Source: Chitinophagales bacterium
GTDB lineage: Bacteria > Bacteroidota > Bacteroidia > Chitinophagales > Chitinophagaceae
Length of the DNA stretch: 61,062 nucleotides
Direction of reading: 5' to 3'
NCBI GenBank assembly: GCA_013297995.1
Contig: JAAFJB010000009.1
Span: forward strand, 1-61,062
Below the pieces are notes generated by a model. The model did not search any database and was not told where the DNA came from. It saw nothing but the letters and a program-made list of their open reading frames with translations. Shown piece after piece: positions 25,686-34,230 of this stretch. Every line of letters begins with the position of its first letter. Position 1 is the first letter of the stretch. Made by a program: the position numbers and the translations under genes.

Positions 25686-28124
25686 TTATTTAATTTTAAA
25701 TTCTAGGGGAATATTCATTCTTATACTAAAATTCCTGCCCATATTAAATACACCTGTTCTGCCCGTTGCTAAATTATCCGCTGTATATTTTAAGCGACTA
25801 AGGTGATTTTGATATGCTATATCAGCAATATTATTCAGTGCGAGGTGCATAGAAAATAGGGTGCTACCTTTTTGCATGATATTACCACCTATTCCAAAGT
25901 TGAATAAAGTAAACCCATTGGTGGCAGTCTCGGTATTGTAGGCCGAGAACACCCTGTTTTGTGAAAACATATTGTCCATCTCTAGTTTAATATAGCAGTT
26001 GCGCATGTTTCCACCCGCCTTTTTAAAATCACCCCTCAATTCGGTAATCAGTCGAGCTGGCGGCATAAAGGGCAACCTATTCACGCCTTCAAATGAGGTG
26101 TTGAATTTGCCAGCAACCATAGAAAAGGTATTGGCAAAATGAAGCCAGTCCAGCGGATGCGGATGAATATCCATTTTTGTTTCAAACCCATATAGCGTTG
26201 CCGTATTTTGTTTGAAATTAAAGGCCAGTATATCTTCTCCATCTACATTTACCAATGAATCTCCGCCAGTGGTATTAGATAATTTACTGTAGAAAATGTA
26301 GTTGTTAATATGATTGTAAAAAACATTAAAACTAAAACTCAGATGCTGGGTATTTACTTCTACACCTGCATCAAACTGCAAAGAAGTCTCGGTCTTCAGG
26401 TTTTGGTCTCCATATTCATAACGGTTGGTGCCCTCATGGGTGCCATTGCTGGCCAATTCAGAAACAGATGGGGCACGATAACCTCTTGCCATATTTGCTT
26501 TGAGTGTTACAGCCTCTGACGCATTGTAACTAAACCCAATACTACCACTGAAATTACCGAAGGTTTTTGCAAATTCAGTAAACTTAGTATCACCAGCGGC
26601 ATCCACAAAACCTTTGCTGTTGAGTTTTCTATAATCGCCCCTTAATCCACCGCTAAGGGTGAATTTATTATTAAAGGTTTTTCGGGTATATACAAAAATT
26701 CCTGCATCCAACTGGTTGTATTCGGGTATCAATACTTCTTCTGCCTTGTTGTGATTTTGCTGCAACATTCCATTTGCTCCCAATGCAGTTTTCCAATCAT
26801 TTTTTTCAGCAAAATGGTATTGAACATTGTAATTAACGGTGTGGAGGTCAAAATACAATTCAGGAGTAGAGGGCGCAAGTGGATCACCAAACTCCTTGCG
26901 TTGATTTCGTTGGTAGCCAATATTCAGATTTAGTCGTCCATTACCCAATGCAATATTATTGTCGCTCGCAATTTTAAAATGGTTAATACCTTGTCCAGGC
27001 ATTTGTATGATTCGGGAATTCAACTCATTTTTATCTGCAATTTTTTCTAAGGTAGAACCGGGGTTCAATAAAAACTGACCAGTAGTTGCGTCGCGATCTC
27101 CTTCAACAAGTCCCAAATTTTGGTTGAAATTACTCACCAATAAGTGACTGTATCCCCAGGATTTATTGATGCCAATATAACCGCCAAAATTTCTTTCATT
27201 AAAGCGACTATTCAATACCCTTCCATCGTATTTATTTTGATAATCTTTGGCCGATTTAAAGGATCCGTAGGCATTCCAGTTAAAACCATTTTTCAAATGC
27301 CCGGCAATATTGGCATTGTTAGAAAACAAGCCATTGTTGTTGACGAAACCAGTGTTTAGGTTGGCTTTAATAAGTCCCTGTTCAACTGGTATATTGGTAA
27401 TAATATTTACTACGCCACCCATACCATCGCTTCCATATAAAAGTGAGGCAGGTCCTTTCAACAGTTCCACTCTTTGTACACTGGCTTCATCAATTTCAAT
27501 TCCATGTTCATCACCCCATTGCTGTCCCTCTTGGCGAACCCCATCGTGAAGCGTAATTACTCTATTGTATCCAAGGCCTCTAATAATGGGCTTGCTGATA
27601 GCAGGGCCTGTATTAAGCGCTGCAACGCCGGGAACCAATCTGCTTACTGCATCAATAATATTGCTAGATGAGGTTTTGAGTAAATCAGTTCTCCTGATAA
27701 TAGAAACAGGTTGGGCAGTCTGCTTGGTTCTCATGGCAGAGGCAACACCAGTAACAGTAACCGCTTCATTTTCTACTACTTCGGTTTTCAGGGTAAAATT
27801 GCGAACGGTGTTCTCACCAATCTCAATGGTTTGTAAAAAAGAAGCATAGCCCATAAAACTTATTTCTACCAAGTATTTTCCCATGGGAACCCATGGCGTT
27901 TTAAAACTACCATCGGCAGCACTGATAGCACCCGTTTTTGATTCGTGCAAATAGATAGTAGCACCTTGCAGCGGTTTACCTGTAAGGGCGTCTATTACTT
28001 TTCCGGAGAGATTACCCTTGTAGGCAACAGGCAGGTCTTTAATAAATTTTATTGGAGCAGCTAAGGCAGAAGAGCCAATTACAAGCAGGATCAATAAACA
28101 AAAAGTAAAAAGGGACTTTATCAT
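25686..28124 (-). CDS. TonB-dependent outer membrane receptor with carboxypeptidase-regulatory-like N-terminus
   Basis: The start is placed at the ATG at 28124 (812 aa), since the sequence MIKSLFTFCLLILLVIGSSA is a proper signal peptide; a further ATG at 28151 is nine codons upstream. After a CarboxypepD_reg-like domain (LSGKVIDALTGKPLQGATIY) come a plug domain (PIIRGLGYNRVITLHDGVRQ, then VELLKGPASLLYGSDGMGGV) and a 22-strand barrel ending in a C-terminal aromatic-rich strand. The EGQQWGDEHGIEID segment resembles that of metal-uptake receptors such as ZnuD, so a metal or metal complex is a plausible cargo, but this is a guess. It lies just upstream of the Moco operon on the same strand, which makes an oxyanion or metallophore also conceivable. 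Confidence 0.9.
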   Translation of the reverse strand: MIKSLFTFCLLILLVIGSSALAAPIKFIKDLPVAYKGNLSGKVIDALTGKPLQGATIYLHESKTGAISAADGSFKTPWVPMGKYLVEISFMGYASFLQTIEIGENTVRNFTLKTEVVENEAVTVTGVASAMRTKQTAQPVSIIRRTDLLKTSSSNIIDAVSRLVPGVAALNTGPAISKPIIRGLGYNRVITLHDGVRQEGQQWGDEHGIEIDEASVQRVELLKGPASLLYGSDGMGGVVNIITNIPVEQGLIKANLNTGFVNNNGLFSNNANIAGHLKNGFNWNAYGSFKSAKDYQNKYDGRVLNSRFNERNFGGYIGINKSWGYSHLLVSNFNQNLGLVEGDRDATTGQFLLNPGSTLEKIADKNELNSRIIQMPGQGINHFKIASDNNIALGNGRLNLNIGYQRNQRKEFGDPLAPSTPELYFDLHTVNYNVQYHFAEKNDWKTALGANGMLQQNHNKAEEVLIPEYNQLDAGIFVYTRKTFNNKFTLSGGLRGDYRKLNSKGFVDAAGDTKFTEFAKTFGNFSGSIGFSYNASEAVTLKANMARGYRAPSVSELASNGTHEGTNRYEYGDQNLKTETSLQFDAGVEVNTQHLSFSFNVFYNHINNYIFYSKLSNTTGGDSLVNVDGEDILAFNFKQNTATLYGFETKMDIHPHPLDWLHFANTFSMVAGKFNTSFEGVNRLPFMPPARLITELRGDFKKAGGNMRNCYIKLEMDNMFSQNRVFSAYNTETATNGFTLFNFGIGGNIMQKGSTLFSMHLALNNIADIAYQNHLSRLKYTADNLATGRTGVFNMGRNFSIRMNIPLEFKIK

Positions 28125-28209
28125 ACAATAATATTTGCTACAGAGTTGCAAATATACAGTAGTATTCTAATTTTTACATCATTGTTGCAAAAAATGATTA
28201 ATCCACAGG

Positions 28210-29784
28210 TTATCGAACTTTAATCATGGCCCTCACTTGTTGAATGGTCATATTTTGTAGTCGCGCATAATACACTCCAGTGGGCAGGTTCAAACTATTA
28301 AATGCTAAAGTATACGTTCCAGCGGCATATTCTTTATCGGTAAGCACAGCCACCACCCTTCCAGTAGTGTCTATAATCTGAATCATGGTATGAGCACCTT
28401 GGGTTTTAAAAGTAATGATGGTATTGGAACTGAATGGATTGGGGTAATTGCTGATAAGTGTTTCGCCCGATAGATTTTGTGCTTTTTTACAGGAAATGGA
28501 ATTGACCAATGGAAGGTTCTGAAAATTTTTCAGCATTACTTGCTGCAAGTCTTTATCGTCTACGCACAACCAGTTAGCAAGTAAGGAAGCGTAAATACTT
28601 CTAAAGTCGTATTGAAAAGGAATATTATCACTTGCCGTAATAGTAGCACCAAAATTAGGCGTATTACCTGTTAGTCCACCCATCACATTCTTTCCAAACA
28701 CAAATAGTGGAGAAGCTGCACCATGATCGGTTCCGCTACTACCATTACTTTTAATACGTCTTCCAAATTCTGAAAAAGTAACACCTACCACCCTTTCTTC
28801 TATTGCTAAAAATCTAAGATCGTCTTGAAATGCTTTAATAGCATCACTTAGCTTTCCCAACAAAACAGCGTGGTTACCTGTGGTGGTATCTCCGTTGTTA
28901 ACCTGAGCAGCATGTGTATCAAAACCACCAAAGCTAACCATGTATACCCGAGTTTGCAACCCGCCTTTGATTAATCTGGCCACAATTTTTAGCTGATCGG
29001 CCAGTGCATTACCGGTGGGGTAAGTAACTTGTACTGGTACTTTACCAGCCGCCTCCTTAATTACAGTTGCGTATTCCTGTGTTTGTTGTGCAACTTGACG
29101 CAAAAAGCCCAACTCCTTACCAGCAGGCGTATTGGGAACAGGATCCTGTACCCCATTTATTAAATTATAAAAATTATTAGGGTTGCTGATGCTCATTCCC
29201 ATGCTAAGAGAAGGCCCCTGTAAAGTGAGTGAGGTAGAAGAACCTATTTGTATAGCCAGTGGATCTCGCATGGTAGAATTGGGATAGCCATTGGGGAAAT
29301 TTGGATATTCATAATCAAGGTATCTTCCAGCCCAACCACTGTTTACAACCTGGGTGGAATCACTTGCACTCATCCATATATCGGTGGCCCTAAAATGCGA
29401 GAAACTGGGCTGGGGATAGCCTACGGATTGCACAATATTCAATTTGCCTTCATTGAACATAGTTTGTAATCCCGTCATTGCCGGATGAAGTGCAGATTTA
29501 TTTATGCCATTCAACTTAAGTACTTTATTCTCAGGAATAAAGATATTGGGACGCGCATTGGCATAATTGGAAAAATTTTCTAGTGGAATTACCATATTCA
29601 ATCCATCATTACCACCATTGAGCTGCACAATCACCAATATATGATCGGTTTCTGTAGCAGGTGTTAGGAGTGATTGAGCAAATATTGAATCAGCACCAAA
29701 TGCTTTGAATGATAAGCCACTTAACAATGCGGGCAGCATAATTCCTGCTGGTAGGGTATCTCGTAAAAATTGCCTTCTTTTCAT
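28210..29784 (-). CDS. DUF1501 family protein with T9SS type A sorting domain
   Basis: 524 aa. N-terminal MKRRQFLRDTLPAGIMLPAL is a twin-arginine-type signal. DUF1501 blocks are NGGNDGLNMVIP, SFSHFRATDIWMSAS, GGFDTHAAQ and EFGRRIKSNGSSGTDHGAAS. The last about 80 residues form a type IX secretion sorting domain: ISNYPNPFSSNTIITFK, IIDTTGRVV, LPTGVYYARLQ. The protein should pass the inner membrane and then be secreted or attached to the surface through the T9SS, whose core genes gldKLMN are in this window. Combination of a Tat-like signal and T9SS tail is worth noting. It follows a DUF1800 gene by 10 bp. Confidence 0.92.
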   Translation of the reverse strand: MKRRQFLRDTLPAGIMLPALLSGLSFKAFGADSIFAQSLLTPATETDHILVIVQLNGGNDGLNMVIPLENFSNYANARPNIFIPENKVLKLNGINKSALHPAMTGLQTMFNEGKLNIVQSVGYPQPSFSHFRATDIWMSASDSTQVVNSGWAGRYLDYEYPNFPNGYPNSTMRDPLAIQIGSSTSLTLQGPSLSMGMSISNPNNFYNLINGVQDPVPNTPAGKELGFLRQVAQQTQEYATVIKEAAGKVPVQVTYPTGNALADQLKIVARLIKGGLQTRVYMVSFGGFDTHAAQVNNGDTTTGNHAVLLGKLSDAIKAFQDDLRFLAIEERVVGVTFSEFGRRIKSNGSSGTDHGAASPLFVFGKNVMGGLTGNTPNFGATITASDNIPFQYDFRSIYASLLANWLCVDDKDLQQVMLKNFQNLPLVNSISCKKAQNLSGETLISNYPNPFSSNTIITFKTQGAHTMIQIIDTTGRVVAVLTDKEYAAGTYTLAFNSLNLPTGVYYARLQNMTIQQVRAMIKVR

Positions 29785-29794
29785 GGGTAGATTT

Positions 29795-31414
29795 TTAGGC
29801 CAGTTGATATTCTGCCAAATTCATTAAGTATTTAATGAGATCACGAATTTTGTTTCTTACTGTGGTAAGGTTGGCTGTATTACCCGGTGTAGAAACAGAT
29901 AAATTCCAAGCATCGGTCCAGTAAAAATCATTCGCTTGCCCACTCAATAAAATATCTTTTTTTATCTGTGCTTTTGAGGAAGCAGAGAGATCTATTCTAA
30001 AAACCATACCAACCAAATCATTCACCAGCAGATTAGGATCACTGGGATTGGATAATTTTTTTACATACTCCAGTCCATCAATTTGAATTTTTTTTCCACT
30101 GAAACTGTATCCGTTTACCACCATCGTATCTGTAAACTGATTCCGCTTGGGAAGGGTATCACTATTGATCCATATTTGATAAAATTGTGGTGCTTGGTAA
30201 TAAGCTTTCCATCCACTTACGTCTGGCGGATCCCCAATATTTTGTTGCATATTAGATACCCATCCTACCAAATAATTGTAAAATGCATAGTTCACAATAT
30301 AATCGCTTTCTGGTTGAAATACAATATCGAATTCTCTGCATAAACCAACCACAAAGTCAACGGGACTTTTAATTTGACAAGCTTTTGACATTTGATCAAA
30401 AAAATGTTCACTCTTTAGCAAGACTTCTAATACAGGCTTAATCTCATAATTGGCAGCCCTAAAAATATTCGCCAGCGGAGTTATAATATTTGTTTCAACC
30501 GATGCATCAATATCATAGTAAACAAACCAGCGGTACAGCCTTCTACAAATATATTTGGCTACTTCCTCTGTGGCAAAAATCATATTCAGCAGATCATCTA
30601 ATTCCAGTTCACCTGCGGTGATTCCTGTTCTTCCAGCAATTACTGTATTATTATAAAAAGCCGAAAAAGTTTTTGAATTGGCATCGTGCCTAGACGCGTC
30701 AAAATAAGAACTGATGGTATTGGCATTGTTTCTCCATCCAGTTAAAACCCTGGACGCTGCTTTTACATCGTCTTCTGTAAAACGGGAGTCGGCACTTTTT
30801 CCACAACAGAAAAGCTCTTGTAATTCGCGACCATAATTTTCATCGGGAGCGGTACGAGAATTCAACTGCCCATTCAGGTATACCAGCATAGCTGGATCTA
30901 AGGTTACTAATTTAGTTAAGTTCTTAAAATTCCCCAAAGCATTGGCTCTAAGCAACTGGTGGTGTTTATAAATAAACTGCGCATTTCCAATATCGGTAGT
31001 TTCCGTAGCAAAGTGATTGTGCCAGAACAGGGTCATTTTTTCCCTGATGCTTCTATCTTGGTTTATTAAAATACCCATCCACCATTTTTTAAAAGAAGCC
31101 CTTCGGGAGGAAGCAATACTGCCGTCATTATTGGGATCATTTACCCAAGTACTGCCCAACAAAATATTTGTATCGGGATTAAGCACAGTAGCCGCAGGTG
31201 TATAATCCTTAATAGGTGGGGAAGGTAATGGAGCGGTTGGGTTTAATAGTTCATCTATGGTTTGTTGTAAGGTTTTTCCTTTAAAATGGTTTAAATCTTT
31301 TGCTGAAAAACCAAAAAGGGTTCTTTTAAGTAAATGCCTTAGCTCATGATCAGTAAAATTTCCAGAAAAAGACGATAGTCCACTTAATGGGGGTAGGGGA
31401 AAGGAATGATCCAT
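29795..31414 (-). CDS. DUF1800 family protein (partner of the T9SS-secreted DUF1501 protein)
   Basis: 539 aa. DUF1800 blocks are LRHLLKRTLFGFSAKDLNHF, MTLFWHNHFATE, and near residue 188 PDENYGRELQELFCCGKSAD followed by VLTGWRN. I do not see a clear signal peptide at the N-terminus (MDHSFPLPPLSGLSSF), unlike the paralogue at 1883-3739. This gene is 10 bp upstream of the DUF1501 gene and probably cotranscribed. Function of the pair is not known. Confidence 0.87.
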   Translation of the reverse strand: MDHSFPLPPLSGLSSFSGNFTDHELRHLLKRTLFGFSAKDLNHFKGKTLQQTIDELLNPTAPLPSPPIKDYTPAATVLNPDTNILLGSTWVNDPNNDGSIASSRRASFKKWWMGILINQDRSIREKMTLFWHNHFATETTDIGNAQFIYKHHQLLRANALGNFKNLTKLVTLDPAMLVYLNGQLNSRTAPDENYGRELQELFCCGKSADSRFTEDDVKAASRVLTGWRNNANTISSYFDASRHDANSKTFSAFYNNTVIAGRTGITAGELELDDLLNMIFATEEVAKYICRRLYRWFVYYDIDASVETNIITPLANIFRAANYEIKPVLEVLLKSEHFFDQMSKACQIKSPVDFVVGLCREFDIVFQPESDYIVNYAFYNYLVGWVSNMQQNIGDPPDVSGWKAYYQAPQFYQIWINSDTLPKRNQFTDTMVVNGYSFSGKKIQIDGLEYVKKLSNPSDPNLLVNDLVGMVFRIDLSASSKAQIKKDILLSGQANDFYWTDAWNLSVSTPGNTANLTTVRNKIRDLIKYLMNLAEYQLA

Positions 31415-31595
31415 ATATAAAAAGTACTATAATCTTGAGATACTCAAATTTAACATTTTGTTGCATGCAGGCTTCTTATCCATTTAAAATGATGATTTAA
31501 TAATATTAATAGTTGCTATAAATTATAAAGCTGCTTAAACATGCAGCAGATAGATTCAGTTAAATGTCATATATTTAGGGTAAAGATTAGTCTGA

Positions 31596-32174
31596 ATGAC
31601 GGAACAAGCACTCCTAGCAGGTTGTTTAAAAAATGATCCCACTTCCCAGCGGGAGCTGTACAATAGGTACAGCCCAAAAATGCTGAGTGTATGTTATCGT
31701 TTTAGCAATAATCGTGAAGATGCAGAGGATATTTTACAAGAGGGTTTTATAAAAGTTTTTACCCAAATAAATGGTTTTCAAAACAAAGGTTCGTTTGAGG
31801 GTTGGGTAAGAAAAATCATCATACATACCTGTATTAATTTTTTAAAGCGAAATAAAAAATTTAGAGAAAGTATTGATTTAGAACAGGCTACTTATTTGGC
31901 TACAAAAGAAGAGACCCTGCCTTCTATTATGCAAGCAAGACAAGTAATAGAGTGTATTCGATTACTGCCTTTGGGATATAAAACAGTATTGAACCTATAT
32001 GCATTAGAAGGCTATAGTCACAAAGAGATTGCAATTATGTTAGAAATTGAAGAAAGTACCAGCCGAAGCCAATATACCCGCGCCAAGGTAATGCTAGAAT
32101 CAATTTTGTTGAAGAAAAAAATTATTGAACAACCAAGAGAACAACTCAATTGGGTAGCTGCCTTAAAAAAGTAG
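31596..32174 (+). CDS. ECF-type RNA polymerase sigma factor
   Basis: 192 aa. Region 2 is visible as LYNRYSPKMLSVCYRFSNNR followed by EDAEDILQEGFIKVFTQI, and region 4 as LPLGYKTVLNLYALEGYSHK followed by EIAIMLEIEESTSRSQYTRA. It would direct RNA polymerase to a small regulon in answer to an envelope signal. The next gene, 16 bp downstream, encodes a membrane protein with an N-terminal cytosolic segment, likely its anti-sigma partner. The 181-bp spacer to the divergent DUF1800 gene holds no motif I can name. Confidence 0.93.
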   Translation: MTEQALLAGCLKNDPTSQRELYNRYSPKMLSVCYRFSNNREDAEDILQEGFIKVFTQINGFQNKGSFEGWVRKIIIHTCINFLKRNKKFRESIDLEQATYLATKEETLPSIMQARQVIECIRLLPLGYKTVLNLYALEGYSHKEIAIMLEIEESTSRSQYTRAKVMLESILLKKKIIEQPREQLNWVAALKK

Positions 32175-32190
32175 CTGAGTATATTATTAT

Positions 32191-33621
32191 ATGGATCATA
32201 GGCATTACCAAGACGACGAATTTGAGCAATTGCTTCAAGATGAAGTAAGCCATCACCGCATGTATCCAGCTGATCATATTTGGAAAAATATCCGCACTGA
32301 ATTGCATGGCAATCCTTCTTGGCACGCACTTACCATTATTTCACTATTGATTATTACCAGCCTTACCATTTCTACTTTACTTATTGCTCCTTCTGCCGGT
32401 AGATACCAGTTTAAACAAGTTGCTAGCGCAGCAAAAAAAACGGTAAGTCCGCTTGAAGAAACCAGTGTTCATGCACCACATGCAAAAGAAGCCTATTTTA
32501 ACCAGATAGAGCCCCAACAAATTACCCAAGCTACTATTGCACTTATTGCGCCAGCTAACCCTTCCAATGCAATATCTGAAAGCAGTTCAGCTCAACCTAT
32601 AGAAAATGCTGCCCTTGCTTTACAAGTTTCAGATCATCCAAAGATTGTATTAGAAAAAGTAAATTCATTCCTACTAAAAGATTCTTCATTACTATTATCC
32701 CTTACAGTTCAACAGCCACTAAGTAGCATTCAATTGCCCATTTCCGCTATTACTCCTATAGATACGATACAGTTATCCGCAACAGTGAAAGCGCTTCCGG
32801 CTAAAAATGAAATGAGAATTGAAACCCCAAACACCCATATCCCCTATTCAGTAAAGCAACCAGAGAAAACAGCTAAAATAGGATACCAATTTTATATTAC
32901 TCCTTCTAAAAGCTATCGGGTACTCTCTGATGAAGTGGTAAAAGATTTTATACAACCCATTAGCATCAGCAATATGGCAGCCCAAAATATACCTTTGGGC
33001 CTTAGTTATTCAGCAGGTGTAAATGATATTGTTAGGCATAAACCCGCTGTAGGCATTGAATTTGGTGTTGCTGCTTTGTATAGTATTACCAAAAGGCTGA
33101 AATTAAAAACAGGGTTACAAATGAATATTCGCCAATACAATATTGAAACCTTTCAAACACTTACCCCAAATATTGCCACGGTTGCCTTGGTGAATAATAG
33201 AAGTATTGAAAATATCAACCTATTTTCTTCATACAGCAATAATGGTGGATATAGAGCCACTCAATTGGAGAATAGAACCTATCAAATATCCATACCCATT
33301 GGTATGCAATTGGAGTTGATAAAAGGCAAACAGCTTGGACTAAATATTGACGCATCCGTTCAACCCACTTTAGCACTAAATGCGAATACCTATCTATTAT
33401 CTACTGATTATAAAAATTATACCGATGCAAATGGCTTGATGCGTAAATGGAATATCAATACCAGCATCGGATTTAATCTCTCCTTCAAGTCGCGCTCTGG
33501 AATGTGGCAGCTAGGCCCACAAATTAGATACCAACATCTCCCAACTTATTCTAATCGCTACCCTATTAAAGAACAGTTGGTAGATTATGGAATCCGATTG
33601 GCATTTACCAAACAACGCTAA
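32191..33621 (+). CDS. Single-pass membrane protein with C-terminal beta-barrel-like region, possible anti-sigma factor
   Basis: 476 aa. A short acidic N-terminal part (residues 1 to about 45, DEFEQLLQDEVSHHRMYPAD) precedes one membrane span (about 47-68, LTIISLLIITSLTISTLLIA). A long Ser/Ala/Pro-rich linker follows. The last about 180 residues have alternating strands typical of outer-membrane barrels (GVEFGVAALYSITKRLKLKT). A gene of this build directly after an ECF sigma gene is common in Bacteroidota and is inferred to bind the sigma factor, but no ZAS or FecR motif is visible. The strands may instead be a periplasmic sensor. Confidence 0.6.
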   Translation: MDHRHYQDDEFEQLLQDEVSHHRMYPADHIWKNIRTELHGNPSWHALTIISLLIITSLTISTLLIAPSAGRYQFKQVASAAKKTVSPLEETSVHAPHAKEAYFNQIEPQQITQATIALIAPANPSNAISESSSAQPIENAALALQVSDHPKIVLEKVNSFLLKDSSLLLSLTVQQPLSSIQLPISAITPIDTIQLSATVKALPAKNEMRIETPNTHIPYSVKQPEKTAKIGYQFYITPSKSYRVLSDEVVKDFIQPISISNMAAQNIPLGLSYSAGVNDIVRHKPAVGIEFGVAALYSITKRLKLKTGLQMNIRQYNIETFQTLTPNIATVALVNNRSIENINLFSSYSNNGGYRATQLENRTYQISIPIGMQLELIKGKQLGLNIDASVQPTLALNANTYLLSTDYKNYTDANGLMRKWNINTSIGFNLSFKSRSGMWQLGPQIRYQHLPTYSNRYPIKEQLVDYGIRLAFTKQR

Positions 33622-33639
33622 TTGCACACTTATTTTGGA

Positions 33640-33647
33640 TAGTTTTG
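33640..33647 (+). promoter_or_regulatory. Candidate -7 element (TAGTTTTG) just before the lipoprotein gene
   Basis: TAGTTTTG fits TAnnTTTG exactly but ends only 4 bp before the ATG at 33652. If used, transcription would start at or just inside the start codon (leaderless message). A TTG at 33622-33624 is only 15 bp upstream, shorter than usual, so the call is weak. Confidence 0.25.
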
Positions 33648-33651
33648 TAAG

Positions 33652-34221
33652 ATGTACAAAATTGTTGCACTTCTCTTGATGTATTTTATAGTTGCTTGTA
33701 ATAGCAACCCTAAACCTGTAAAAACGCAAGCAATACCCAGCATTGATACGGCTGACTTTTACCCCATTGCTGGTTTCATTGCCTCACAAATCAAGTATGT
33801 AGATCTCCGCAATTTCACCATCCAAAAAAAAACAGGCACTGCTTTTTTCACCGATAGCTGTGAGATTAGCAAAGACAGTTTCTTGCAAATAGCTGGAACC
33901 ATACTAACCAAAGTACAAAATTGGAATCGGCTTAAGCACTTGTACAAAGAATCGGTTTTTCAAGATCTGGGTACTGCCAGCTATACCATCAACTATACAG
34001 CCCTCTCCCCATCAACACCCATTCAAAATATTGATATTCTGCTGAGTGAGCAAACCAATATCCTTAAACGATTGTTTATTAAAGAGAAAATCAATATGAA
34101 TGATACTGCTATTATTACCCAATACAACTGGATTGCAGATCGTAGTTTTCAAATTAATCAATCTAAAAGAACCAGCAGTCATTTCAATGCTGAATCAAAA
34201 CTTCAAATTAAGTGGGATTAA
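33652..34221 (+). CDS. Hypothetical lipoprotein
   Basis: 189 aa, no family recognised. The N-terminus MYKIVALLLMYFIVACNSNP is a lipoprotein signal with Cys16 as the lipidated residue. The rest is soluble and polar, with an alternating pattern (YTINYTALSPSTPIQNIDIL) suggesting a beta-rich fold. It is 30 bp after the sigma-partner gene and 9 bp before uvrC, probably in one transcript with uvrC. It should sit in the inner leaflet of the outer membrane or in the periplasmic face of the inner membrane. Confidence 0.7.
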   Translation: MYKIVALLLMYFIVACNSNPKPVKTQAIPSIDTADFYPIAGFIASQIKYVDLRNFTIQKKTGTAFFTDSCEISKDSFLQIAGTILTKVQNWNRLKHLYKESVFQDLGTASYTINYTALSPSTPIQNIDILLSEQTNILKRLFIKEKINMNDTAIITQYNWIADRSFQINQSKRTSSHFNAESKLQIKWD

Positions 34222-34230
34222 TAAACGCAA

